Below are positions 53,656-64,000 of a stretch of DNA of 64,000 nt, one piece after another (positions within the stretch are counted from its first letter, which is position 1; every line of letters starts with the position of its first letter). The notes under the pieces were generated by a model. It saw only the letters and a program-made list of their open reading frames with translations. It did no database searches and had not been told where the DNA came from. The translations under genes were made by a program, and so were the position numbers. Source of the stretch: Thelonectria olida (taxonomy: Eukaryota; Ascomycota; Sordariomycetes; Hypocreales; Nectriaceae); assembly GCA_020736575.1 (NCBI GenBank), contig JAGPYM010000013.1, forward strand, positions 434,001-498,000, given 5' to 3'.

Positions 53656-56600
53656 CAGAAAGCGTGACGACGACAGACAGTGATGAATCCTCTTGAACAG
53701 GATATCGGTCGATTGGACGTTCCAGAGGCCCGAGTCTGAGTGCTCTCCGTAGAGGAAATCAGAACAGGAGAAGAGGGGGGTCAGTTCGCCGGTCCAGGAG
53801 AAGGAGGGGACGAAGTCGAGAAAATGGGTGGCCAGCCAGCAAATATCATTGGATGATGGAAGTCAGGTAACTGAACTGAGGAAGTGCAAGAGGACGGGAC
53901 GGGAGGCTAGAAACAGAAACAGCGAGAGGAGCGAGCAAGCGGAAACAGCCAACAAGGGGAGGGGGGACAATTGTTGACGTGGGGTGAGAGAGCCCTGCCG
54001 TGGACAAGAGCTAGGGGTTGATAATAGGCACATTGGATGGCATTGTGTATTCGCATCTACATTGGCTCGCAGTAACACCGGCCTCGGGGAATGCGGAATA
54101 TGGTACCATGGTTCGGAGTACCATCACTAAGACTGAGACCATTGACGTTGCTTTTCGGGCTTTTTCTTCCTTTTGCTGGTGCCGGTGCTGGTGCTTGCGA
54201 GGTACCTGGTTAGTTAGCTTCCAGTTGGAAGCTCTCGACCCGATCCGACCCAACGGCCTTCCCATCCTGCAGAGGAGGTTGTACGCTTGATTTCGCCTCC
54301 ATCGTATCGTCTCGTTTCGCAATCAAGTCCCCCTCCCTCTTGGCTGTCAGGGGGTTGTTCACAGAACCGGTCTTCTTCGGTGGGATAGACAGAGCAGATG
54401 GAAAGAGCTTGGGGAGCATCGATGCGCCATTGGCTGATTGTGTTTGGGCTTGATGGACAGCACGAGCGCACCAAAGACACAAGTGACACTAACTCGAGCG
54501 CTAAAAGCAAAAGGGGGGCGTCGGGGCGTGGGAAACAGCCCCATTAACGCAGGGTCCAACACTTCAAGTTGGAAAGGGTGATGAAGCGGGCACCTTCCAC
54601 TCTTAAGAAAGGGGTACGTATCTTTTTGCTCATCAACTCCCGTCCAGGTCCTCCCACTCCCATTCTTCGGCCGTGCCACTTTCAATATCACCTCCAACCA
54701 AAACCTTGATGGAGGATTTCTCAGAGAAGGTGGAAACGCGCAAGAATCGCCCTGTCGCTGCTTCAAGGAACCTGGCATGTCTTAGCTCAAGCTGATACCG
54801 AGAAGCACGCTTCGGAACGAAAGAACATCACACATTTCACCAGGAAACACCGCATCCTCCCAGGCCGCTTCCGTCATTTGGTCTCCGAGTCGGAACAACT
54901 GATCCCCAGCTCGGGAGACGATAGAGTCAAGAGCCAAAACACACTAGGCCGGGGTGCTCGGTCCCCAGCCAATTTGAGTCACGACCTTGTCGCATTGCTC
55001 CGTCCAAGGCCAGCTCACTACTCGAGTGCTATGTAACAACACAACGGAACTAATTGCTTCGGGCAGCCATACTACATATTACTACGTGTAATACCGAGGC
55101 TCCTTGGCTATGGCATAGGTATCTAACCGCACGTCTTCCTTCTGTCTGTCCCCTCATCAAATAATAAAAGAGCGATCGGCCATCAACGACTTTCAACTCG
55201 CCTGGTCCCCTCTCCACCAAACTGGGACACGCTTCTGCAGGTACCGGTATTGCCTTGCTCCACTGTGTATCCGTCCCAGCTCCCACAATTCCCAATCTTC
55301 TGGACGGACTCCTAGAGCTGGAGCTCGCACAGCAGCACATGGCGGTGCTCCAGCCCGCTAATCCGGAACTGGACGACGCGAGCTTCGGGCGACGAGAGAG
55401 CACTCAGCAGTCAGAAACAGACACGACGGGATGTGGGAATTGAGGCCGTTGGCGTCCTCAACCGCTGACCGCGCCTAATTCATGACGGATTCCCTATATC
55501 TCACGGCTATTATCATGACCACCACCAAGGTACCATTCGTTTCTAGTGTTAGCCAGCACAAAAGCCCATGCATGGCCTGAGAAACATGGACTAACACTGC
55601 CTGGACCTCGCTAATGCAGACCTGGACGATTCGATGTTTCTCTGCCGGCAGTGAATCCTGGGCCACCCATCTGTCGACTCCAGTTCAGCGCAGTGCCAGC
55701 AATGCACTCGAGTTGCGTTGTTGCGCTAGACGTGCCTGCTCGGACAATTTTATCATCCACCGCCGGTGAGCTGCCAGCCAACGCATATTGGCCAGCTCAG
55801 GTGCCCTCGAAAGATTCGCGGCCTGGACCTTGTCTGATCAACATGGCCAGCACCAGCACACGCTGCGTCTTTCATCTCCACCAGATCTGCCTCTGCTGCT
55901 GGTTTCAAGTTTTTCCACTACTCTCTATGACGGGCCTGGAACAAGTTGCAACCGTCTTGGCCGCCACTGCAACATGCGTCTCATCTCACTACAACACCAC
56001 GTGTGTCGTGCTTCTGTAGTCGCGACATGTCTCGACAGGTCCACGCTTAGGTATTCGTACACTTGTCCTCGTATTCCCTCTAACTACATTGCGGGTGGCG
56101 TGGGTCAAGGAGTTCGTTCCCGCCTCTGCTATCTTCCCATGCGCCAACCTTGGCTACAGAATGCACAACTGCTCAACTTGATGAAATTGAAATTGCGGAC
56201 TCCCCTGCGCCTTCAGTCGATTTACCAACCGGCTCCAGTTCTCCCCAGCTCCAACTTTAGGGCCTCGCATTACGCTCCCGTTCCGACGGCTCATCTGAAC
56301 AATAGTTGGTCAACGGATATTAAGGCGCCGTTTGCCTTTGGCATTGGAGCCTATGAACCAATTAACCCATCATCAGCGAACCGGCGAGCGACATTCCCTT
56401 CCGCAATCTACGCATCTTCCCGCTCTTGCTGAATTACCGTGCTGATAGCAGTTCCATCGGTTGAGGCCGCCAGCTGTTGGTTCCCCATTCTCCAGGTCAT
56501 GACAACTCAATGAAGACCCTGCCATGGCCACTGAAGTGACGCCTTGGATCGACACATGAAACGAAACGTAACCCCAGCCCGCAAATCATAGATTTCGACA

Positions 56601-57349
56601 CCCATCCCATCATAGCCGTGTCCGGCGGCCATTCCAACGTGTCCACTGACAAGTGGCTTGGTTCGCCTGCATTGGATCTGTGCAGATTCCCACCCTATTG
56701 TGCCTGAGCTGCGTGCCGTGCAGTCTCACCGACTGTGTGAGGCACCGTACAACTCTATCTCAGACAAGATGCTGCGTCCCGTCAGCAGGCAATCTCGTCG
56801 TGTTTCAGCATGGTACAGCATGGTACAGCATAAAATTGCCTTTTTCAAGTGAAACCAATATTTTTCCAGACCCAGAAATAGAATCATCGATGCAGAGACT
56901 CGAGCACCAACAGTCCAAGGGTTTCACCTCAGCTCCATAGACCATGATTCATCATTTCATCCGGCTTTCATGCATGATGCACCCAGTTTCACCATTTCCG
57001 CCTTATGAACTAAATAAAGCAGTTCAGAGCTCATCATGACACAGCAGCCTCTCAACAAATGTCCCGATACTCTGGTTGAACGCCCATTATCAAATAAAAG
57101 TCAACGTGGTGGTGTTTTTCCTATCGCTCATGCGGCTCCATGCCTGTAGCTGGCTCCCTGACGCCTTGCCAACCCAAGAAAAGTGAAGAATGCCCATCCC
57201 GGCGCGTCTATCTATCTCGTACACAACCAATCCTTCTTTTTAAGCTTTCGCACAGAGGAGTGGGAAGATCTATGTTATACAATCAGGAAACATGGGGGGA
57301 TATCTCGTGAGCAAACGCCTCCGAGGGAGATCAAATAGCTGCATCTCGC

Positions 57350-59378
57350 TCATCCATCAAACACCTCGTGCTGCAATTCGATGCCAAAGTCCTGCGCAAC
57401 ATCCTTCATGCGCTTCTCCATCTCGTCTTCCATGCCACCTCCGACACCCAGCCACTGTCGAATCTTGAAGATGTAAAAGGCAATGTCTGTCGCCGTCATG
57501 ATGGTCTGGAACAACAGGTGACGCCAGCGGTTCTGCAGGCGTTGCGCCCATGGTACGTTGGGATCCTGGAACAGACTGCGGCTCGCCCACTGGCCCATCA
57601 TTTTGATGCGGTTCACGGGGGATCCAAGGTACTGGTTATTGCCCTGGACGATGCGCATGTTGCGTCCAATGAAGATGAGCTCCTTGGGCCACTTCTCCTC
57701 GTCCGTCAGCATCTCGCGGATCCCTTGCTTCATTCGCTGCTGCATCGCGTAGTGGCGCTCCCCGGGCGTCTTGCCTTCGAGCTCTCGCATGAAGGTGTCT
57801 CGCGTTGACGAGTCGCCGCCTTCGTATGGGCGCATGAGAGTCGCACTGGCGAACAGGTCGGCGGCCTTGATACCCCATTCCTCGGTGACGCGGGCAATGG
57901 TCTTGTTATCAAAGGTCATGAGGGCCTTCCAGAAGGTGCTGTACTCGTGGCGAAACTTCTGGGACATGTAGACGTACAAGCCATGGTCGATCAGGACCAG
58001 CTCAGCCCGGCCGTTGGGCATACGGCGAATGAAGATGTTGCCGGGATGCGGATCGCAATGTACAACTCCCCAGGAATAGATTTGACAGCTGAAGAGATCG
58101 ACCATGGTTGTCATTACTTCCTTGGTGGTGAGTCCGAGGCCGCCTCGCCCGCGCCGGCCCCGCCAGTCCTGGCGCTCCGGCTTCAGCTTCTCTTGATACG
58201 GTCGGGTGCGGAGCTCCCTACGGGCCGTTGCCATATCGATGGGTGGCAAGGGAGCGCCAGCGCCGGGGGAACCATTGCCATACCCGCCGAGCCACCTCGA
58301 TGTCATGGTCTTCTTGTCCCATAACCGCACACCCTCGATCCACTCTGTTACTAGGACTCGTCGTGTGGTGAACTCGGAGTGCACTGTGGGGATATAAACG
58401 CGACCCTTGAGCTTCTTCTCTGAGTTGACCAGATTACGCATCGTCTCTGAGTTTTTGGCTTCGTTGACAAAGTCGGTCTCGAGTTCCAGTCGTTCTGTGA
58501 TAAAGGGGACCAGTGTGTATAAGGGAAGATCGAACCATCTTGAGTAGATCCAAGTCACGGTCCTAATTGCTTGTAAGCCATTGATATCCCCAAAGTAATA
58601 AACCCAGTACTTACTTGAATGCCCAGAGATCCCATGAGATCTGCTTGGCTATCTCCCGCTTCTGGATCTTGATCGCAACCTCTCGGCCATCTGGTAATTT
58701 CGCCCAGTGAACCTGGGCAACACTGGCACTTGCCCGAGCCTTCCTCTCCATCAATCCCATGCCCTCTTTTCCGGTAAAACTGACGCCAAATACCTCCTCG
58801 ACGCTCTTTCCGCCAAAGTCCTCACGGATCACAGCCTCGACGTCCTTCCACTCGTCCTGTGGCGCATCGTCGAACATGCGCGCAAACATCTTCTGGAACT
58901 CGGGCGGGAGAACAGCACTCTGCATGGCAATGGCCTGGCCAATCTTGAGGTATAAACCGCCGTTGGAGCGGAGCAGGTGGAACAGACGTTCGGCATTGCG
59001 CAAGTGTAGGTCTTGGACAGAGCCGCCTGTCAACGGCTCGGGCCGGAAGTTGAGCTTGTAATCAAGAGCGACGAGAAGACCTGTACCGAACGTTCGCAGC
59101 GAGCGCGCAAAACCTCCGGCGTAGATTTGGCGATCAGCCAGGTAGATTGTTCCGCCCACGGCGGAGATAATGAAGAAGCGCCGTGCCCACTTCCGGCCGC
59201 GTCGGTACTGTCTTACGGCCTTGGGAGCGCCGAGCTCGGCGGGCGAGGGAGGTCGCATTGGCTGGAAAGGACCGCCAGACTGCCATCGCTTGTACGGGGG
59301 AGATGTGAGTCGCAATCGTAAAGCTGGGCGTGGAAGAGCGACGGCCCTCGAGGCGCCCAGCATGCCGTGGCGCAACAT
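57350..59378 (-). CDS. mitochondrial ABC1/UbiB-family atypical kinase (Mcp2/Cqd2 type)
   Basis: Two exons, 59378-58615 and 58562-57350 (52-nt intron), 658 aa. The N-terminus is rich in Arg, Ala and Leu without acidic residues (mitochondrial presequence), followed by one membrane segment (RRFFIISAVGGTIYLADR). UbiB motifs are complete: the KxGQ motif in GGLYLKIGQAIAMQS, an Ala-rich loop (ASASVAQVHWAKL), VAIKIQK with the ATP-site Lys, VVHCDPHPGNIFI and the metal-binding LIDHGLYVYM. A Gly/Arg-rich insert (RQDWRGRRGRGG) breaks the C-lobe. The single membrane segment and sequence around the motifs fit yeast Mcp2/Cqd2 and animal ADCK1, inner-membrane proteins tied to coenzyme Q distribution and lipid homeostasis, rather than Coq8 (whose Ala-rich loop is AAAS). 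The precise paralogue is an inference. Confidence 0.87.
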
Positions 59379-62300
59379 GGTCGTCGTCGACGTCGGTTAA
59401 AGGCGGTGTCGTGTTCTTTGAGTGGATGGCATGGGGAGGACGTAGAATTGACTCCGGTATAAGTATGGGGGAGATATGGAGCAAGAGAGGCAACGAGAAA
59501 TCACCGCCGAGTAAGCCGTAGGAGGTGAAAGGAAAAGAGCGATGGTGAATTTCCTTGTGCGGACTCTGGAAACATGACGTCCGAGAAAAAAGATGGTGGG
59601 GGCAAGCTTAACGCCGTCCTCGCGCTGATTCCGCGGGGTCTCGGGGATATGACCATCGGCGCGGCCCGGGATGAGACGAAGATAATCGAATTCCGGAAGA
59701 AAGTGTCATGAATTACTAATTATCGCTTTTTAGGGGTGGGTTGGGGATGTTTAACTCCGAGGCGTCTTTCTGAGTCGTTGAATCATGTCGTGGCCGAGTC
59801 TTCTATCCGATCATTCTCGGATCCAGATTGAGGGTCCGCGGACTATTGATTGGTGTTCGATCGAGTGTCTGTGGGCTGCCGGGTGGGAGATATAGGGTAG
59901 GCCTCGATCCGGAAACACTGGACGGAGAATGAGCACGCGAGCATCGACTCGCCTTGGTCGCTTTCGATATTGTTATTGACAGCTAATGGACTATCTGGAT
60001 TAAGAAGTCTCGAACAAAGGGGTGGGATTATATGTTCATGATGGGCTTCCATCTCATTTGCCAATTCTCAATCATCTGTCTCGCAGGCAGATTTACCTGC
60101 GGGCACCTCACGTGAGCTGTGAGCCTGCACAAGCCGTCATGATGAGTGAATTGCACCAAGAGCGAATACGACCGCCATAATCCAAACCTCGACTCCAAAT
60201 ACAAGCTTTTCTTCTTGACGCTACTTCGATAGACACGAAATTTGTGTAGTCCACTTTAAACGTGAATAAGCACAGCAACTCGGAAATATGTCATGTCATA
60301 GGGCTGAATGCTGGCTCAGATGCAACACTCCATTTCGCTTGACGCAGGTACTTACCTTGACTATTTAAAAGTGCAGCAATCCCACGAGGAACTGCGGCCA
60401 TGACAGACCCGTGTATTCGTGAAACGGTACCGATATAGCTCAGGCGTGGCCTGGAACCGGAACGGTACCTGCATCGGAATCATCTGCACCAGGCCATCTC
60501 AAACGCGAGGCGCGGGAAATCCACCAGGCGTTTTGGGGTGCATGAATGGGTGATATATCGCAGACTTAGAACTGGCCCTGGACTGGTTACGAACTTGAAA
60601 CAGCCACAGGTTGATAGGACAGAGAACAGGCTTGGTGGCAAGTCGAATTGGATTTGAAGTTATCTCATGTGATTGAGTTGAATGCATCCAAAAGATTGGA
60701 CGACAAAAAAACACATGAAGTTGACGAGATGTTGATGATAAACAGACGAGCAGCGCAATACCTGAGGTGTCAATTAGGACGAAGCTAAACGACCCCTACG
60801 ACGCACACTTGATACCGGTTCGATTTAAGACAACTGACCTAGAATAGAATTTAATCTATCTGGAGACATTGTGAGGGATGAAGGCATGAGCTCTTGATAT
60901 CCACCACGATCTCGAACGTGGGGGGGACAATAACGACTGGAATACGACGTGAAAAACGCGGCCGAAACAATGGGGGGTAGACAAGCGGAAGAGCCATTAT
61001 ACAGTACATATCTGTTCGAGTGCACACGACTGACGAGGAGTGACAACATAAGCCAAGACCATGTCGTGATAGTTCTGCATGGTTCGTGGCTTGTTCAGTG
61101 GGAACACGCGCGGACGCAAGCAAAACCTGCTGCGCCGCACGAACCGGTCGTGCACCGATGAATGATTCGACGCGTTGACGAGTCATAGGTAACAAGGGTT
61201 GTTGTCGGTTCCAGAGTATGTACGAACAACCTGCTTGTAAAATGTCTGTTGACGTTTGTTTGTGTTGTAGGTCTATGAAAACCTGAAACCGAGCATCGAC
61301 GCTGATCATCTGTGACAACATGCCCTCGGACACAGCCACGTTTAAGAAGATCAAACGTGGCTTCCATCTTTCCTTGGAATCTTCATGCAGATGGTGCAGA
61401 TGCAGGCTTTTCACCTGGCGGCGGTTAAAAATGGGAGGTGCTAGCGAAATGCGATTGCGAGAGTGGTGCGTGGCGTTCATTGGTGGGTGAGGAACATCGG
61501 GCCGTCACAGATTGATTCACCATGCCCCTGTTGACTCGGATCCCTGCCAGTTGCAAGTCAAGAGAGAGAAGATGGGTGTGCATTTGAGGAGAAGCTGCAT
61601 CATGATGTGATATGCATACAACTCCAGCGTCGTGGCACCCGTCGCCTGGGCTGTTGCTGAGGGGTTCATCCGGAACTAGACATGAGAACAGGGCATTATC
61701 TCTGCTAGTGCAGTCGCTGGCGGCTTGCATGTTCATGGCCAAGTCCACATCGTCGTCGTTCAAGTCATCGCTGGTCATAGCCTTGTCTGAGTGGGATGCT
61801 AATTTCCGTCATGGTGTCTGGCATGTTCCCGGGAAGCATCTGAGAGGGGGCCTGTTGGGGCTCGAGTGCCCGACCGTTTTTGCGAGAATCGAGACCCATC
61901 CAAGTTCCAGCATGCAGAACCGCGCGTGTGACGGTTGATTGGTTGGGTGGTCCTGTTTCTGCGCGAGTCCTGAGACACACAGCCTGGGCAAAAGTCAATG
62001 GAGGGCCTATGAATTGATGGGTGCGCGGATGGCTGCATTCACCCGCCAGTGTCCCGACTCTGGCGACGAATGGAAGAACTTGTGAGATAAGCTTCGTGGC
62101 TAGCGATCCCCCAGAAATTAGAGAAAGAGATAACAAGCAAAAGCCCGTCTCGAGTCGCAGTGCAGCTGAGACGACCCGGGCGCATTCGACAAAATTCGTT
62201 AGGCGAAGACCCCCATTCGTATGACCGGATGACGCCCAAACAGGCCGCGATTGGTGGCCCTCTCCAACCGACGGCCAGGCCCTGGCATGTTCACCCACTG

Positions 62301-62862
62301 GATCGATCCAGTTTACGCTTGACGCTCGATAGTGGGCGCCCATTAGGTAGTTAAAGACAAGGGCGCTGGGATAACGTGCCTGGATGGGGTTTTCGCGACT
62401 CGCCTGAGATGTTGGGGTTGACTGGGCGAGGCAAATTACACGCGGCCATTGTCGACGCATCGCATCGGATATTCGCGAAGGTACAGGCTGAGAAGAAAGT
62501 TTCCGGCACCTCAGCGCACATCGTCTGTTACGCGACATGCGTTCGTACCTACTGTTGTGTTGTACCAGTACGCACATGCACACTCCAAGGCATCTCGCGG
62601 GAGGATGAAGTTGTAAAGAGTACGATAGCATTCAGCGTTTAGTTGTCCATTCCTGGCAGAGATGTTCCTGGTTTCAGTGGAGATGCTCATGTGAGCTGCT
62701 GTGAGGTGCCTGTATCGAGAGTGTTCCAGGTCTCAACCGTCTCCGCTTTGTTAGTGCGCACGTCGAGGCTATCCACTGTTTTCTGTGCGTCCACACCTCC
62801 ACTCCATTAAAACCTGTCCCACCCATCCCACGACCCAAGCAGCCCAGAGCGCCCCGTCAAAA

Positions 62863-62888
62863 GCCAAGCTAAGCCACCAAAAGCCAAG
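62863..62888 (+). promoter_or_regulatory. palI: paired PacC-type sites upstream of palI
   Basis: GCCAAG at 62863-62868 and again at 62883-62888, 20 bp apart in the same orientation, about 760 bp upstream of the ATG. GCCARG is the core bound by the ambient-pH factor PacC. A CCTGGC (same site, opposite strand) lies at 62652-62657. Regulation is inferred. Confidence 0.35.
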
Positions 62889-63428
62889 CATCAAGCGTTA
62901 CGGAAACTGTGCTGGAACTTGATCCTTCGCAGTTGCCCTTCCAGGTATCTCGGGGCTCCCCCAAGCCCACATCCCTGTCACCTGCTATCTCTCCCAGCGC
63001 TGTCCCGCACCTTGCATCCACACCCTCCTCTCCCGCACTCCATACCTCGTACTCCTCCTCCTCTTCCTTGTTGGGGTGGCACTCGCTCGTTCTTCGTCTT
63101 CGTCTTCACAGAAGAGTTGATGCAACTCATCCTCGTCCCATTTCGACCCCAGAAGTGACGAGCCTGGGACGACGACCACCTCGAACACGATATTGACGAT
63201 ATCTCGACGACAACACGCGCTGGTCCCGTCACCTACACACATCGCCCGAGGGGCGTCTACTTATTGCGAAATCCGACCTACGACAGCGACTGACCTGAAG
63301 GTCGTCAACTCAACAACTTGATTCTTCGCGCATACAGAGACCGTACTTTCGAAAAGAACGAGGAGAACTGATCGATTGATTGATTGAATTCGTTATTCGC
63401 GCCGCTTACCACGCTCTTTTCGCCATTA

Positions 63429-63525
63429 ATGTCATCAACCACAGCCTTAGCTTTCGACGAGAAGCCATCCCCATTCACCCATGAACTTCATCACCGCTGC
63501 TTGGAACAACGACACTGCTGAATAG
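63429..63525 (+). other. upstream open reading frames in palI leader
   Basis: Two short frames overlap: 63429-63521 (30 codons plus stop) and 63481-63525 (14 codons plus stop), ending 115-120 bp before the palI ATG. A GTACGT just after the second could be a donor of a leader intron. Whether they are transcribed is unknown. Confidence 0.35.
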
Positions 63526-63640
63526 AGTACGTTGCTACGCCCGCGAAACCTGGTCTCGCGTCTTGACGACACCCGTCGTCTGCGTGCCGTCATCTGTGCT
63601 GTCCCTTCGCAAACAACTCAGCGCCTAGCGCATTGCGACC

Positions 63641-64000
63641 ATGTTGCGGCCTGCAACTCCTCTCGCGATCCTGCTGGGGGCAGCTTTCGCCTTGCTTCTC
63701 CTGTCTGTTCTCTCAACTCCCATCATCAAGGCCATTCCGCTTGGCGAATTCAAAGGCGTCACCTATGGCGTCTTTGGATATTGCCAGTCCGGCGAGGGTT
63801 GCACTAATATTGGGATTGGATACGATGCTGGTTCGTCGTTTCTTCCCCCCTCCTCTGTTCCATGTCGAGACAGTTAACAAATATGTAGGTCAACCGTTCG
63901 AGGATGACTCGAGTACCTTTGACCTCCCGTCTGGAGTTAGAAACACGCTCTCAGCTATCCTCGTGGTTCATCCCGTCGCAGCTCTGGTAACGCTCGTGCT
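63641..64000 (+). CDS. palI: pH-response regulator PalI / Rim9 (SUR7 family), 3' end missing
   Basis: Two exons are visible, 63641-63830 and 63889 to the window edge, with a 58-nt intron (GTTCGT donor, GTTAAC branch). The protein starts MLRPATPLAILLGAAFALLL, the first membrane helix of PalI/Rim9. Then come LSTPIIKAIPLGEFKGVTYGVFGYC (first extracellular loop, with the GxxxGxFGYC signature and a second Cys), and after the intron DLPSGVRNTLSAILVVHPVAALVT, the second helix. PalI is a four-helix plasma membrane protein that helps the 7-TM sensor PalH signal alkaline pH to PacC. The remaining helices and the long disordered tail lie outside the window. Recognition is firm from these 98 residues. 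Confidence 0.93.

Larger units (their letters stand above)
52608..57349. other. long gene-poor region
   Basis: About 4.7 kb between two minus-strand genes. The first part (52620-53500) is G/A-rich and should be leader and promoter of the septin-like gene. The rest has short open frames only (longest 214 codons at 55788-56432, + strand, no protein-like pattern). Two short simple repeats are listed separately. A non-coding RNA cannot be excluded. Confidence 0.45.
59379..63640. other. long non-coding region upstream of palI
   Basis: About 4.3 kb between divergent genes. Short open frames overlap on both strands; the longest (288 codons, minus, 61765-62631) has no protein-like pattern. The right end (62780-63640) is the likely promoter and leader of palI, with GCCAAG sites at 62863-62868 and 62883-62888 and short upstream open frames (separate entry). 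No RNA gene seen. Confidence 0.45.

Noticed and set aside
55788..56432. 214-codon open frame on the plus strand
   Set aside because: Composition is irregular, no motif or signal peptide, and no neighbouring frame joins by a good intron.
60415..60460. TAGCTCAG-like tRNA A-box
   Set aside because: No B-box and no acceptor stem follow within tRNA distance.
60851..61480. 209-codon minus-strand frame
   Set aside because: No protein-like pattern; rich in His, Ser and Arg, overlapped by other frames.
61765..62631. 288-codon open frame on the minus strand
   Set aside because: Rich in Arg, Ser, Cys and Pro with no hydrophobic core pattern, no recognisable motif, and overlapped by other frames; it looks like chance openness in the non-coding region upstream of palI.
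1..64000. Mobile elements, CRISPR, phage or biosynthetic gene cluster
   Set aside because: No transposase, reverse transcriptase, integrase, long terminal or inverted repeats, spaced direct repeats, PKS/NRPS/terpene synthase or cytochrome P450 sequence seen on either strand.

Overview
The window looks like nuclear DNA of a filamentous ascomycete (Pezizomycotina, most probably a Sordariomycete). Genes lie on both strands. Introns are short (about 50-140 nt) with GTRAGT-like donors and CTRAC branch sites, and several families are typical of these fungi: palI/Rim9, RTA1, AIM11, DUF7704, class II myosin, an RNA-dependent RNA polymerase and telobox Myb proteins. I see no prophage, transposon, CRISPR array, rRNA or tRNA. 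The content is mainly housekeeping and regulatory, not a secondary-metabolite or effector cluster.

Left third (1-29 kb): an ApaH-like/Ppn2-type phosphatase cut by the left edge (-); the cytochrome oxidase assembly factor PET191 (-); a steryl-ester/acylglycerol lipase (+); an RTA1-family 7-TM protein (+); a large CCCH zinc-finger protein like Red1/ZFC3H1 (-), divergent from a 2,399-aa class II myosin (+); an unrecognised protein with a Cys/His-rich C-terminal half (-); AIM11 (-); and an unrecognised membrane protein whose 5' end I could not resolve (-).

Middle (29-44 kb): a small 2-oxoglutarate/Fe(II) oxygenase (+), convergent with a cellular RNA-silencing RdRP (-); mitochondrial D-lactate dehydrogenase (-); about 3.9 kb without a gene; and 40S ribosomal protein S4 (-).

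Right third (44-64 kb): a double-Myb telobox protein of the Teb1/Tay1 type (-), a DUF7704 membrane protein (+) and a TRF/Taz1/Tbf1-like protein (+) lie within 6 kb of each other. The last has a near-perfect double TTAGGG repeat in its own upstream region. Then come a septin-like GTPase (-), 4.7 kb without a convincing gene, a mitochondrial ABC1/UbiB-family kinase like Mcp2/Cqd2 (-), 4.3 kb more of non-coding DNA, and the 5' part of palI (ambient-pH sensing), cut by the right edge.

The most interesting points are the telobox gene pair with a telomere-type site in a promoter (plus an E-box and a degenerate telobox in the nearby RPS4 promoter), several introns whose length is a multiple of three and so hide inside open reading frames (RdRP, Red1-like), the unrecognised Cys/His protein, and the upstream architecture of palI.
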